Shown here: in pieces, positions 36,061 to 46,659 of the stretch
How positions within the stretch are numbered: the stretch's first letter is position 1
Layout of the letters: each line of letters opens with the position of its first letter
Origin: Prevotellaceae bacterium UBA4332
GTDB taxonomy: Bacteria; Bacteroidota; Bacteroidia; Bacteroidales; Bacteroidaceae
Length of the DNA: 64,000 bases
Direction of reading: 5' to 3'
Assembly: GCA_002394365.1 (NCBI GenBank)
Contig: DGTQ01000005.1
Span: 1 to 64,000 of the forward strand
The notes under the pieces: generated by a model
The model's input: only the letters and a program-made list of their open reading frames with translations
What the model was told of the DNA's origin: nothing
Database searches by the model: none
Position numbers and translations under genes: made by a program

Positions 36061-36246
36061 ATGTACTCTATCTGGAAGAAGGAAGACAAAATCTTCTATC
36101 CACTCTTTATCTCCTACCTGCCGCTTATAGCAATATTTTCTGAGTTTATGCAGTTGGTTCACGTTATTCCTGGAACCTTTGACGTCATGGACCTACTTAG
36201 CTACGGCATCTCCATCGCATTATTTATCTTAGTAAAGATACTCTGA
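36061..36246 (+). CDS. Small hydrophobic protein
   Basis: 61 residues with two predicted membrane segments (about 13-30 and 42-60). No family is recognised. It is 30 bp after the TIGR02757 gene and 2 bp before another tiny membrane protein gene, a spacing that supports both being real. Confidence 0.5.
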   Translation: MYSIWKKEDKIFYPLFISYLPLIAIFSEFMQLVHVIPGTFDVMDLLSYGISIALFILVKIL

Positions 36247-36248
36247 GT

Positions 36249-36428
36249 ATGAAGAAAAAGTGTATCATATCTACACTAATACTTTTTGTCTATGTAATAC
36301 TTGGGATAGGCTCTTCCATCAACCATCAAAATAAAGTTTCAAATGGAGCCCATGTCATTATCGGTATCTTCATAATAACATACGTTTGTATTCTATTTTA
36401 CGCATACAAAAAAAGCTCAAGCAAATAG
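36249..36428 (+). CDS. Small hydrophobic protein
   Basis: 59 residues (MKKKCIISTLILF to YAYKKSSSK) with two hydrophobic segments (about 5-22 and 34-52) flanked by Lys, as in small inner-membrane proteins. The stop codon is inside the following terminator stem. No family is recognised. Confidence 0.5.
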   Translation: MKKKCIISTLILFVYVILGIGSSINHQNKVSNGAHVIIGIFIITYVCILFYAYKKSSSK

Positions 36429-36437
36429 CCTGAGCTT
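36413..36437. terminator. Terminator between convergent operons
   Basis: Stem AAGCTCAAGC / GCCTGAGCTT with one mismatch and a 5-nt loop, followed by CTTTTTT on the plus strand and preceded by AAAAAA, so it can work in both directions. It overlaps the stop codon of the preceding small gene. Confidence 0.8.
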
Positions 36438-36478
36438 CTTTTTTATATTTCTCTTTGATACTTATCTAATCGTAACAT

Positions 36479-37462
36479 CTATTTGATTGTAACATTAGAA
36501 TATGTCACAAGTTTTATCTTCTTGCCATTTGGCACGTTAGGTTTCGCCCAGGCTCCATCAAGCACAAGTATCTTTGTCTTTTTGCCCATGGGAGCAGCAT
36601 CTACGGCATTTTGAAGAGTCATGTAGTTTCCTCTGCCCTTTTGCGACACGATGTAGTCATAATGGCGAACGTACTTCTTCAGGCAAGGCACCTCTTTAGC
36701 CATAGCATCTACGAGACGTGAAGCAATTTCGTGAGCACCATACTCGTTGAAGTGTGTGTTGTCTTTACCATTATACTTTATCATGTGGAGCTCACGTGAG
36801 CCCTTAGCACCGAGTTTGTTCTCAAGTTCGGTAGATATTTTATTGGCATCCACGTAAGCAACCTTCATTTCCTTTGCTATGACAGCAGGAACCTTTGCAT
36901 AATCTCCATGAGTATCTACCACCGTGTCGCTATTTATCTTCTCGTCGCTTACAGAGAACTTATCACGATTTACGCTACGCAGAGCCTCGTCGTCTATCTC
37001 TGCTTTCGTCTTTGCGTTGAAGAAGTTACGACGTGCTACACAGTTCATTACTATAGGAGTAACACCTTTCTCCTTTGCACCACGTATAAACTTGCGATAG
37101 TTTTCAGCAAACTCATTCCATGGGCGTGTGAAACGCAGACTATCCTTGCTCTTCTCGTCATTATGACCAAACTGTATCACGAGGTAATCGCCTGGCTTCA
37201 TGCGGTCAAGCACCTTCTGCCAACGCCCCTCCGTAATGAAGGATTTTGAGGAACGACCATTCTTAGCATGGTTCTCAATCCTTACGTTTTCAGTAAAGAA
37301 CCCCTGCAAAACCATTCCCCATCCACGCTCTTCAGGTGCTTTCTTCATGTCCTTGTCTGCCATTGTGGAGTCGCCAATCATATAGATTGTAAACTGCTTT
37401 GTTGACGATGACAGTACAAAGAGCATCATCAAGAACATGGTTGCTGTCAACAGCTTTTTCAT
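36479..37462 (-). CDS. Rhamnogalacturonan acetylesterase-like SGNH hydrolase with a pectinesterase-like stub
   Basis: 327 residues with a signal peptide (about 1-21). The SGNH blocks are IGDSTMAD (nucleophile Ser), QFGHND and DNTHFNEYGAHEI (catalytic Asp/His). Residues 265-327 (DYIVSQKGRGNYMTLQNAVD onward, ending YSNVTIK) look like the first turn of a pectin methylesterase beta helix, after which the protein stops. It probably deacetylates pectin outside the cytoplasm. It ends the ilvE-purA-hisS run, 18 bp after hisS. Confidence 0.85.
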   Translation of the reverse strand: MKKLLTATMFLMMLFVLSSSTKQFTIYMIGDSTMADKDMKKAPEERGWGMVLQGFFTENVRIENHAKNGRSSKSFITEGRWQKVLDRMKPGDYLVIQFGHNDEKSKDSLRFTRPWNEFAENYRKFIRGAKEKGVTPIVMNCVARRNFFNAKTKAEIDDEALRSVNRDKFSVSDEKINSDTVVDTHGDYAKVPAVIAKEMKVAYVDANKISTELENKLGAKGSRELHMIKYNGKDNTHFNEYGAHEIASRLVDAMAKEVPCLKKYVRHYDYIVSQKGRGNYMTLQNAVDAAPMGKKTKILVLDGAWAKPNVPNGKKIKLVTYSNVTIK

Positions 37463-37480
37463 AGCTTACTATGTTTAAGT

Positions 37481-38884
37481 TTATGATTTTATAATGTCTA
37501 TAAGTTCCTCTGTTGAAACAAGTTGCTGCTCGCCAGTCAACATATTCTTCAGAGTCACCTTACCCTCCTTAATCTCGTTCTCGCCAGCAAGTGCTACGTA
37601 AGGTATGTTGAGCGCATTTGCATAAGACATCTGTTTTTTCATCTTAGCATTGTCGGCATACACCTCAGTGCGTATTCCCGCTTTGCGAGCTTTACGAGCT
37701 ATAGGCAGACAGTATTCCGTCTCCTTCTCTCCAAAGTTAATAAACAACAGTTGCGTGCCTGTTATCAACTCTTTTGGATAGAGGTCGAGCTGGTTCAGTA
37801 CGTCATAGATACGGTCTGCACCAAAAGATATGCCTACACCGCTAAGTCCAGGCATACCGAATATACCCGTAAGGTTATCATAACGACCACCACCAGTAAT
37901 ACTGCCAATCTGCACATCGAGAGCCTTAACTTCAAATATCGCTCCAGTGTAGTAGTTCAGTCCACGTGCAAGTGTGAGGTCAAGCTGCACATTGGCACTT
38001 CCCCATCCTTCCATCTTTGGTAAAGATGTCAGTCCGTCAGTATCAAGCGCACCGAGCTGTCCGAGGATGAAACGCATCTCTTCCACGCCCTTAGTGCCTG
38101 TCTCTGATTTCTTCAGCACATCCGCAATAATATCGAGTTTCTGCGCATTAGTACCCTCCATCTTGATGATAGGTTGCAGTTTCTCTATCGCTTCATCAGA
38201 TATACCGTTGTCCTTCAGCTCCTCGTTCACAGCATCAAGACCTATCTTGTCGAGCTTGTCTATCGCAACGGTAATGTCAACAATCTTTTCAGCCTCACCT
38301 ATCACCTCTGCAATGCCCGTAAGAATCTTGCGGTTGTTTATCTTTATCTGTACCCTTACGCCGAACTTCGTGAATATATCATCTGTTATCTGCATAAGGT
38401 CAACCTCGTTGAGCAGAGAGTCCGAGCCCACCACGTCAACATCACACTGGTAGAACTCGCGATAGCGTCCCTTCTGCGGACGGTCTGCACGCCAAACTGG
38501 CTGTATCTGGTAACGCTTGAAAGGCATCTGCAATTCCTCTCTGTGCTGCACAACATAGCGTGCAAACGGCACTGTGAGGTCATAGCGCAAACCCTTTTCG
38601 CAGAATCTGGCAGCAAGTTTCGTGGCACTTGTGTTCGCAACCTCGTCGGCAGTCATGCCATGCAGAAAGTCGCCAGAATTCAGTATCTTGAAGAGGAGTT
38701 TGTCTCCCTCCTCGCCATACTTGCCCATCAGCGTGGACAGATTCTCCTGTGCAGGTGTCTCTATCTGGCGAAAGCCATACTGCTCGAATACACCTCTTAC
38801 AGTATTGAATATATAGTTGCGCTTCGCCATTTCCAATGGTCCGAAGTCACGTGTTCCCTTTGGTATGCTTGGTTTCTGCGCCAT
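37481..38884 (-). CDS. hisS: Histidine--tRNA ligase
   Basis: 467 residues, class II synthetase. Motif 2 region: [18 protein letters not shown]. His-A box and motif 3: [10 protein letters not shown] and GGGRYDNL. C-terminal anticodon-binding domain at about 375-467. It charges tRNA-His. The start codon is immediately adjacent to the purA stop (no gap). Its length and inserts match the Bacteroidetes version. Confidence 0.95.
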   Translation of the reverse strand: MAQKPSIPKGTRDFGPLEMAKRNYIFNTVRGVFEQYGFRQIETPAQENLSTLMGKYGEEGDKLLFKILNSGDFLHGMTADEVANTSATKLAARFCEKGLRYDLTVPFARYVVQHREELQMPFKRYQIQPVWRADRPQKGRYREFYQCDVDVVGSDSLLNEVDLMQITDDIFTKFGVRVQIKINNRKILTGIAEVIGEAEKIVDITVAIDKLDKIGLDAVNEELKDNGISDEAIEKLQPIIKMEGTNAQKLDIIADVLKKSETGTKGVEEMRFILGQLGALDTDGLTSLPKMEGWGSANVQLDLTLARGLNYYTGAIFEVKALDVQIGSITGGGRYDNLTGIFGMPGLSGVGISFGADRIYDVLNQLDLYPKELITGTQLLFINFGEKETEYCLPIARKARKAGIRTEVYADNAKMKKQMSYANALNIPYVALAGENEIKEGKVTLKNMLTGEQQLVSTEELIDIIKS

Positions 38885-40156
38885 TTACTTTCTTACGATT
38901 GTTTGTTCGCGGTCTGGACCGATTGATATTATGGTGATAGGAGTCTCGAGTTGCTCTTCGAGGAACTTTATGTAGTTCTTGAAAGCCTCTGGGAACTCTT
39001 CTTCACTCGTAAACTTTGTCATGTCGGTCTGCCAGCCAGGCAGTTCCTTATATACAGGTTCTATGCCGTTCTCTATGTCATAAGGGAAGTCAGGTGTCTC
39101 CACACCGTTCACCTTGTAAGCCACGCACGCCTTTATGGTTTCAAACGTGTCGAGCACGTCGCTCTTCATCATGATGAGCTGCGTTACACCATTTACCATG
39201 ATGGAATAGCGCAGAGCCACGAGGTCTATCCAGCCGCAACGGCGCTCTCTGCCTGTTACGGCACCATACTCATGACCTATGTCGCGCATCTTCTTGCCTG
39301 TCTCGTCAAAGAGTTCCGTTGGGAAAGGACCTGCACCTACACGAGTGCAGTAAGCCTTCATTATGCCGTACACCTCGCCTATCTTGTTAGGTCCCAGCCC
39401 CAAGCCTGTGCAGGCTCCAGCACAGATAGTGTTTGAAGATGTCACGAAAGGATAAGAGCCAAAATCCACGTCGAGCATTGTGCCCTGCGCACCCTCGCAA
39501 AGCACGCTCTTGCCTGCCTTGAGAGCCTTGTTTATCTCGTGCTCTGAGTCAACCAACTGGAACTGGCGCAGGTATTCTACACCCTCCATCCAGTGTTTCT
39601 CCACGTCTGTGATGTCATATTCTGTATAACCCATCGCCTTGAGCTGTTCCTCGTGGCGAGCCTTGTGGGCAGCATATTTCTCCTCGAAATTATCGAGTAT
39701 GTCACCAACGCGCAGTCCTGTGCGAGCTATCTTGTCAGAATATGTAGGACCAATACCCTTTCCTGTCGTTCCTACCTTGTTCTTACCCTTCGAAGCCTCG
39801 ATAGCAGCATCGAGCACACGATGGGTAGGCATAATCAGGTGGGCCTTCTTTGATATATGCAGACGTGACTTCAGGTCGTGTCCGCTCTTCTCAAGGTCCT
39901 TTGCCTCGTCCATGAAGAGGTCTGGAGCAAGAACCACGCCGTTGCCTATTATATTGACCTTGCCACCCTGAAAGATTCCAGAGGGGATAGAACGAAGCAC
40001 ATACTTCTCGCCATTGAACTCTAAAGTATGTCCTGCGTTAGGGCCACCTTGGAAACGCGCCACCACATCATAGTTAGGAGTCAGCACGTCCACCACTTTT
40101 CCTTTTCCTTCGTCTCCCCACTGCAGTCCGAGGAGCACATCAACTTTTCCTGTCAT
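38885..40156 (-). CDS. purA: Adenylosuccinate synthase
   Basis: 423 residues. GTP/IMP-binding motifs: LGLQWGDEGKGKVVDV at the start, GPNAGHTLEFNG, TTGKGIGPTYSDK and TGRERRCGWIDL. It makes adenylosuccinate from IMP and aspartate in purine synthesis. It lies between a DUF975-like membrane protein and hisS, all on the minus strand with tight spacing. Confidence 0.97.
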   Translation of the reverse strand: MTGKVDVLLGLQWGDEGKGKVVDVLTPNYDVVARFQGGPNAGHTLEFNGEKYVLRSIPSGIFQGGKVNIIGNGVVLAPDLFMDEAKDLEKSGHDLKSRLHISKKAHLIMPTHRVLDAAIEASKGKNKVGTTGKGIGPTYSDKIARTGLRVGDILDNFEEKYAAHKARHEEQLKAMGYTEYDITDVEKHWMEGVEYLRQFQLVDSEHEINKALKAGKSVLCEGAQGTMLDVDFGSYPFVTSSNTICAGACTGLGLGPNKIGEVYGIMKAYCTRVGAGPFPTELFDETGKKMRDIGHEYGAVTGRERRCGWIDLVALRYSIMVNGVTQLIMMKSDVLDTFETIKACVAYKVNGVETPDFPYDIENGIEPVYKELPGWQTDMTKFTSEEEFPEAFKNYIKFLEEQLETPITIISIGPDREQTIVRK

Positions 40157-40181
40157 TATTTATGCTTATGTATTTTTTATG

Positions 40182-40796
40182 CTAAAATTGAGCAACACTC
40201 TCGTTCTGATACTCTTCTTTCAAGTCCTCGTAGAAGTGTGCCGTCGCCGTTTCAAAGTATGGTATGAGCCAGATGAAGCCTATACACAAAGTAAAGATAC
40301 ACAAAACAGCCCAGCCTATGAAGCTCAGGTAAAGCCAGAACAGGTCTGCCTTGTGTCCCTGCATCATGCTCATGCTCAACTCGATAGCCTCGTCGTTCTT
40401 CATCTCTGGATTATCTTTCAGGATGAAAGGAGTCATGGCGTATGATAAACCCTTTATTACGCCTGGAATAATGAGCAGCAGCGTCCACAGGAAGATATAT
40501 ACTCCCAGGAGCAACATAGTGCAGAAGATACGCAGAAAATCCTTGTATCCGTCAAACATAGCCGTGAGGTCGAGCTTCTTGCCACGCACCAAATCCAGAA
40601 ACATCACCGTGAAGCCCCATCCCAAAGGCAGCAGAGCAAGAGACCATATTGTCTCCACACCTGATACCACATGAGCAACGCATGCAGACGAAGCACCTGC
40701 TATGACACCATAAATTATTGTTGTCACTGCTGCGCTTGCCCAGTTTCCTTTCAGCGTTTCAAGGGCTCTGTTCTTGTAACTTGAAATCGTATCCAT
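40182..40796 (-). CDS. DUF975-like integral membrane protein
   Basis: 204 residues from the ATG at 40796 (MDTISSYKNRALETLKGNW). I prefer this to an upstream ATG at 40856, which would overlap ilvE. Membrane segments lie near 20-45, 50-72, 92-125 and 150-190. The KGNW motif at the N-terminus and the SMMQGHKADLFWLYLSFIGW segment are typical of the DUF975 group. The function is unknown. It sits 35 bp after ilvE and 25 bp before purA. Confidence 0.78.
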   Translation of the reverse strand: MDTISSYKNRALETLKGNWASAAVTTIIYGVIAGASSACVAHVVSGVETIWSLALLPLGWGFTVMFLDLVRGKKLDLTAMFDGYKDFLRIFCTMLLLGVYIFLWTLLLIIPGVIKGLSYAMTPFILKDNPEMKNDEAIELSMSMMQGHKADLFWLYLSFIGWAVLCIFTLCIGFIWLIPYFETATAHFYEDLKEEYQNESVAQF

Positions 40797-40831
40797 GATA
40801 AACGGGGTATCTTTTTTCTTGAAAACAGCAA

Positions 40832-41848
40832 TTATTCTATCACTACCCTTGTCCAACCGTGAACGTCTGGCTCTATGCCATACTGTATGTCACGCAGCTT
40901 GTTGTAGAGCTTCTCCGACCAAGGTCCTGGCTTCTCGCCGAAAGAGTAAGTCTTGCCTGTCTCTATGTCGTCAATCTTTGATATTGGCGAGATAACGGCT
41001 GCTGTGCCACATGCGCCAGCCTCTTCAAAGGTGTTGAGCTCCTCTTCTGGTATCTGCCTGCGCTCTACCTTCATGCCGAGGTCCTCTGCCAGCTGCATGA
41101 GCGACTTGTTGGTGATAGATGGCAGAATACTTGTTGACTTAGGAGTAACGTAAGTGTTGTTCTTGATGCCGAAGAAGTTTGCAGCACCACACTCGTCGAT
41201 ATACTTCTTCTCCTTAGCATCGAGGTAGAACTCGCAAGCATAACCAAGTTCGTGTGCCTTCTGGTTGGCCTGAAGCGAAGCGGCATAGTTGCCACCCACC
41301 TTGTAGATACCAGTGCCAAGAGGAGCTGAACGGTCGTGGTCGCGAATTATGACGTAAGGGTTAGCCGAGAAACCGCCCTTGAAGTATGGACCTACTGGGG
41401 TAACAAATATCAGGAAGAGATACTCACTGGCTGGGTGAACACCTACCTGTGCGGAAGTGCCGATGAGCAGTGGGCGAACATACAACGTGGCACCGCTCTC
41501 GTATGGAGGAATAAACTCCTGATTGAGGCGAATCACCTTATCCACCATCTCGTTAAACTTCTCCGTAGGCACCTCTGGCATCAGTATGCCGCGACATGTT
41601 GACTGCAGACGTGCTGCATTCTCGTCTGTACGGAATACCCTCACCTTGCCGTCAGGACAACGGTATGCCTTCATGCCCTCGAAAGCCTCCTGACCATAGT
41701 GCAGGCATGTAGCCGCCATGTGCAGGTTAACTGTCTCTTCTGAAGATATTTCTATCTCTCCCCACTTGCCGTCGCGATAGTAGCAACGAACGTTGTAATT
41801 TGTCTTACGGTAACCAAAACCTATGTTACCCCAATCTAAATCTGCCAT
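40832..41848 (-). CDS. ilvE: Branched-chain amino acid aminotransferase
   Basis: 338 residues, fold-type IV PLP enzyme of the larger eukaryote-like subclass. Recognised by YGQEAFEGMKAYR, the PLP-lysine segment TGIYKVGGNYAAS, and ACGTAAVISP. It transfers amino groups in Leu, Ile and Val synthesis or breakdown. It is the first gene of a five-gene minus-strand run, with a promoter at 41889-41919. Confidence 0.94.
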   Translation of the reverse strand: MADLDWGNIGFGYRKTNYNVRCYYRDGKWGEIEISSEETVNLHMAATCLHYGQEAFEGMKAYRCPDGKVRVFRTDENAARLQSTCRGILMPEVPTEKFNEMVDKVIRLNQEFIPPYESGATLYVRPLLIGTSAQVGVHPASEYLFLIFVTPVGPYFKGGFSANPYVIIRDHDRSAPLGTGIYKVGGNYAASLQANQKAHELGYACEFYLDAKEKKYIDECGAANFFGIKNNTYVTPKSTSILPSITNKSLMQLAEDLGMKVERRQIPEEELNTFEEAGACGTAAVISPISKIDDIETGKTYSFGEKPGPWSEKLYNKLRDIQYGIEPDVHGWTRVVIE

Positions 41849-41888
41849 TTTTATTTAGTTTTAAGTTCTTAGTTCATTTAGATTTATG

Positions 41889-41919
41889 CAAAATTACAAA
41901 AAAAAATGCTAACAACAAA
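41889..41919 (-). promoter_or_regulatory. Promoter of the ilvE operon
   Basis: Minus strand TTTG (41919-41916), 19 nt, TAATTTTG (41896-41889), 41 bp upstream of the ilvE start. Confidence 0.68.
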
Positions 41920-41980
41920 ATATACTGCTCATTTTACTTTACTTTAACAAGATATTTTTATAATCTCCCACCCTTTTGCG

Positions 41981-42084
41981 GAAGCTAAGCAACCGCATCT
42001 CCTTGCTAAGTAACCGTATCCCCTTGCTTAGCAACCGCATCTCCTTGCTAAGCAACCGCACGTGGAGGCTAAGCAACCGCAGCA
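41981..42084. repeat. 21-bp tandem array near groEL
   Basis: Five units of GCTAAGCAACCGCATCTCCTT with a few substitutions, in exact 21-bp register. The sequence differs from the 463-720 array, but the period is the same. It lies in the 307-bp spacer between ilvE and groEL, which holds nothing else except the ilvE promoter and the groEL terminator. Confidence 0.85.
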
Positions 42085-42102
42085 TAAGGAAAAGACAAAA
42101 AA

Positions 42103-42131
42103 AGGCAGGACCTCGTAATGAAATCCTGCCT
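42103..42131 (-). terminator. groEL terminator
   Basis: Stem AGGCAGGA / TCCTGCCT with a 13-nt loop. On the minus strand it is followed by TTTTTTTG. It lies 25 bp past the groEL stop. Confidence 0.85.
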
Positions 42132-42155
42132 CGATATGCGTATGAAAACAGATTA

Positions 42156-43790
<1,635 letters not shown>

Positions 43791-43844
43791 TTATAAATTG
43801 AAAATTGAAAGTTATGATTACCTCTTTAGTTTGTAATCTATAAT

Positions 43845-44114
43845 CTACTTTATTATAGCAATTACGTCAGACTGGCGCATTACCATGTATTTCTCGCCCT
43901 CAAACTCCAGTTCCTGTCCTGCGTACTTGCCGTAAAGAACTTTATCGCCTACCTTGAGGACCATCTCTTCGTCCTTTGTTCCATTGCCTGTTGCAATGAT
44001 TTCGCCCTTCAGGGGCTTTTCCTTTGCTGTATCAGGAATGATGATACCGCCAATCTTCTCTTCTGCTTCCGCTGGCTTGATGAGCACGCGGTCTGCTAAT
44101 GGTTGAATTTTCAT
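43845..44114 (-). CDS. groS: Co-chaperonin GroES
   Basis: 89 residues: [20 protein letters not shown] at the N-terminus, a mobile-loop region near [13 protein letters not shown], and the closing [11 protein letters not shown]. It caps GroEL. It is the first gene of the groES-groEL operon. No CIRCE element is seen upstream; instead there is a region rich in inverted repeats (44176-44260). Confidence 0.97.
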   Translation of the reverse strand: MKIQPLADRVLIKPAEAEEKIGGIIIPDTAKEKPLKGEIIATGNGTKDEEMVLKVGDKVLYGKYAGQELEFEGEKYMVMRQSDVIAIIK

Positions 44115-44175
44115 TGTTGTTTTATGTTTTAAGTGTTAATTATTTTTTTAGTTTGCCTTGTCGCACTGCTATATA

Positions 44176-44260
44176 ACTAATAATGTGCCAACGCTGTCAT
44201 TGCTGACAAACGTGGCACACTATGCCTGTTGCTATGACATTTCTGTCAGTTTTACCACCC
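44176..44260 (-). promoter_or_regulatory. Inverted-repeat region upstream of groES
   Basis: Nested arms GTGCC/GGCAC, ACG/CGT and TGTCA/TGACA form one hairpin at 44185-44217, and a second TGACA/TGTCA pair lies at about 44237-44252. On the minus strand TTGGCACA (44191-44184) resembles a sigma-54 -24 box, but the -12 part is poor. It is a candidate heat-shock control region for groES. Confidence 0.4.
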
Positions 44261-45637
44261 CAAGTCCTTCCATCCTACCTGCTTGCACCATTCGTAGTCG
44301 TACATGCGAGTGTTCATGTTGGGGGTGGTGTAGTAATTGAAAAGATTATTCGGCACATACATTGACACTCCGCCATAGGTGTCACTGGAGATGTAGAAAC
44401 TGCTGAAATTCTTCTTGGACATCATGGGCAGGGTTGTGCCGAAGATAGAATAACTGTCTCCACCAAACCAACTGCACACGTCTGTGTCTCGTATATCCTT
44501 TGGTGCTGGGTTGTATATCACCACATCGTCAAAAGCAGCTTTCCATTCGCTATATGCCTCGCTCGAAAGATTGTGCAGCATCACATCGTTCATGTCATAG
44601 AGAACAGGCTCCCCCCATCTGGAACCTGCTGTCTTCAGGTAATATATACAAGAGGTTGCATCATGGCTGTCTGCTGGGAAGGAGAATGTCAGTTCGAGTG
44701 GCGAAGAAGATGCAGAGATTGTCTTCAGCGCCTTGTTGGTTGCCTGGAGCAGTGCTGCAATGTTTTCAGTCTTTACCACCGTCATTCCTCCCCTGCCGAA
44801 GATGTCGCTGACCTTATAGCCAGTGCTGCCTACAACGGCTTCCCACTTATTGTTGTCGCTCGTATAATCTGCTGCTATTGCTTTTGCTGCCTCCTCGGGA
44901 TTACTCAGGCACATGCGTGAAACTGTGCTTGCATAGGGTGCTCCGAACGATGGCGTTTCGCATGGTGCAGCTATGAAATACTTTGTGCAGTTGCGTAGTT
45001 CGTATGCCACCTCTATGCTCTGCATGCAGCAGGCATCAAAGAAGATAAACTCCTGCTTTGGCAGCTGTTTCATCACATTTGCCAACACAGGCAGGTCTAT
45101 CCACGTAACGCCAGTACTCCTGCTCGCGCTATTACTGTTGTAGTCTGCTCCGTAAGAGTTGGGCTCATTGGAGGAAGACTCCGTAAAATCCACGTCGAGC
45201 GAGTTAGCCGAGGAAGTTCCATTCTCAATGACAGACCCGTCGCCATGCCCCCAGAATACGGTGGCATACTCGTCTGACGGGCTGAGGGCTATCATCGTCT
45301 GAAAGACTGACAGCATATTGTCGGCATCAGATGCGTCGATGTCTGTCTCATAGGTCTTGACGGCAACTTTCTCACCATTCTTTACGCTGTAGATAACAGG
45401 TTTGGTCAACACATCATAAAACACCAAGAGGTTGCAATCAGAGGGAAGGTTTCTTGAACCTGTTACTATTTCCTTCAGGTCTTCCGAAGCAGCCTCATAC
45501 AGGTTGTTCTCGGCATTGAAATACACCATTATCGTCCTTCTGGTGCGAGCATCTTCAGCAGTGCCGTCATCCTTGCTACAGCCAGTCATCACCAGTAGTG
45601 ACAACAGCAAGTATAATATGTATTTATAATTCTTCAT
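44252..45637 (-). CDS. Clostripain-family (C11) cysteine peptidase lipoprotein
   Basis: 461 residues with a lipobox (LLVMTGC, Cys 20). The caspase-like catalytic pair is visible: His 131 in VFWGHGDGS and Cys 202 in FFDACCMQS. Family members are secreted or surface peptidases cleaving after basic residues. This one is probably anchored in the membrane by its lipid. It is the last gene of the miaA run and ends 137 bp from groES. Confidence 0.88.
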   Translation of the reverse strand: MKNYKYILYLLLSLLVMTGCSKDDGTAEDARTRRTIMVYFNAENNLYEAASEDLKEIVTGSRNLPSDCNLLVFYDVLTKPVIYSVKNGEKVAVKTYETDIDASDADNMLSVFQTMIALSPSDEYATVFWGHGDGSVIENGTSSANSLDVDFTESSSNEPNSYGADYNSNSASRSTGVTWIDLPVLANVMKQLPKQEFIFFDACCMQSIEVAYELRNCTKYFIAAPCETPSFGAPYASTVSRMCLSNPEEAAKAIAADYTSDNNKWEAVVGSTGYKVSDIFGRGGMTVVKTENIAALLQATNKALKTISASSSPLELTFSFPADSHDATSCIYYLKTAGSRWGEPVLYDMNDVMLHNLSSEAYSEWKAAFDDVVIYNPAPKDIRDTDVCSWFGGDSYSIFGTTLPMMSKKNFSSFYISSDTYGGVSMYVPNNLFNYYTTPNMNTRMYDYEWCKQVGWKDLGW

Positions 45638-45654
45638 TCGTTATTCGTTATTCT

Positions 45655-46656
45655 TTATTCATTATAAGCACCACAATATGGGCACTCACCTTTTTTATAT
45701 ATTCTCTTTCCGCAGTTTCCGCATATATAGTGGTCGGTGTGCAGAGGTTTATACTTTCTTATGGCGAACCATACATAGAGTACAAGTAAAGGATAACCAA
45801 TATAGTACAACGTACTGATAGAGAACACAATATAGAGCGCTGCGCACACACCGCAAAGTCCTGCGAGATATATCACGGCATCTTCAAATTGCAAATGATG
45901 ACGCACATCCTCTACTGTTGCTACACCCACCACCAGCATGCCCCACACCGAGGCTAAGAATATTGCCAGTATCGGAGGCATGGCAAAGGGGTTCAGCGAT
46001 GGATGATAATAGAAGTGCTGCCACTGGTCTGCTCCAAACATCTGCAAGGAGGCATAGAACGTAGCCGAACACGCCACTATGAGACAGAGCAACGTGGGGT
46101 AGAACGACGGTATATCGCGAAAATGCACTATAGGGGCCTGTCGCTTCTGTGCTGTGCGTAGTGCATAGACCACTATCAGCAAACCTATTATGCAGAGAGC
46201 TATTATGAGGTGGCTGTCGCTGAAGAACATGATGAATTGCGATATAGGGTCTGTCGGCACCACGTTTGGCAAGAGGGCACTCTCCCTCGTCCATCCAGAC
46301 GAGCCCTCTTCGCTTATCACCTGCACCCATACGGAGTCTATGCTGTCCTGTGGCAGAATACGTATATCCATAACTGCCAGTTGCTGGTCGTGCTTCACGG
46401 TTATGGTGTCAGTCACGAGTTGGCTGACGTGCTCCTCTGGCTGCTGCACTATGAGCGATATGGAGTCTTTGTGTACCACAAAGTTATACCCCACCCCATA
46501 ATGCCTGCCCTGCATTGTAATGCTGCTGTCAGCAAGCGTACTGTCGACAAGGGCTGGCGCATCAGCGGCTTTGCTCTTCTCGCGATAGCAGCCCGTCAGC
46601 AATGTCATCATCACCAACGAGAGCAAAAAGTATATGTATCTTGATGTTCTTGTCAT
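45655..46656 (-). CDS. Membrane lipoprotein with C-terminal zinc ribbon
   Basis: 333 residues. A lipobox-like N-terminus (LLTGC, Cys 23) is followed by a beta-rich region (about 40-130) that may be SH3-like, five to six membrane helices (about 145-305), and a terminal zinc ribbon CGNCGKRIYKKGECPYCG. No named family is recognised. It is 3 bp after the U32 peptidase and 17 bp before the C11 peptidase. Confidence 0.75.
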   Translation of the reverse strand: MTRTSRYIYFLLSLVMMTLLTGCYREKSKAADAPALVDSTLADSSITMQGRHYGVGYNFVVHKDSISLIVQQPEEHVSQLVTDTITVKHDQQLAVMDIRILPQDSIDSVWVQVISEEGSSGWTRESALLPNVVPTDPISQFIMFFSDSHLIIALCIIGLLIVVYALRTAQKRQAPIVHFRDIPSFYPTLLCLIVACSATFYASLQMFGADQWQHFYYHPSLNPFAMPPILAIFLASVWGMLVVGVATVEDVRHHLQFEDAVIYLAGLCGVCAALYIVFSISTLYYIGYPLLVLYVWFAIRKYKPLHTDHYICGNCGKRIYKKGECPYCGAYNE

Positions 46657-46659
46657 TTG

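Noticed and set aside
44100..44260. CIRCE operator for HrcA upstream of groES
   Set aside because: No TTAGCACTC-N9-GAGTGCTAA or close variant is present.
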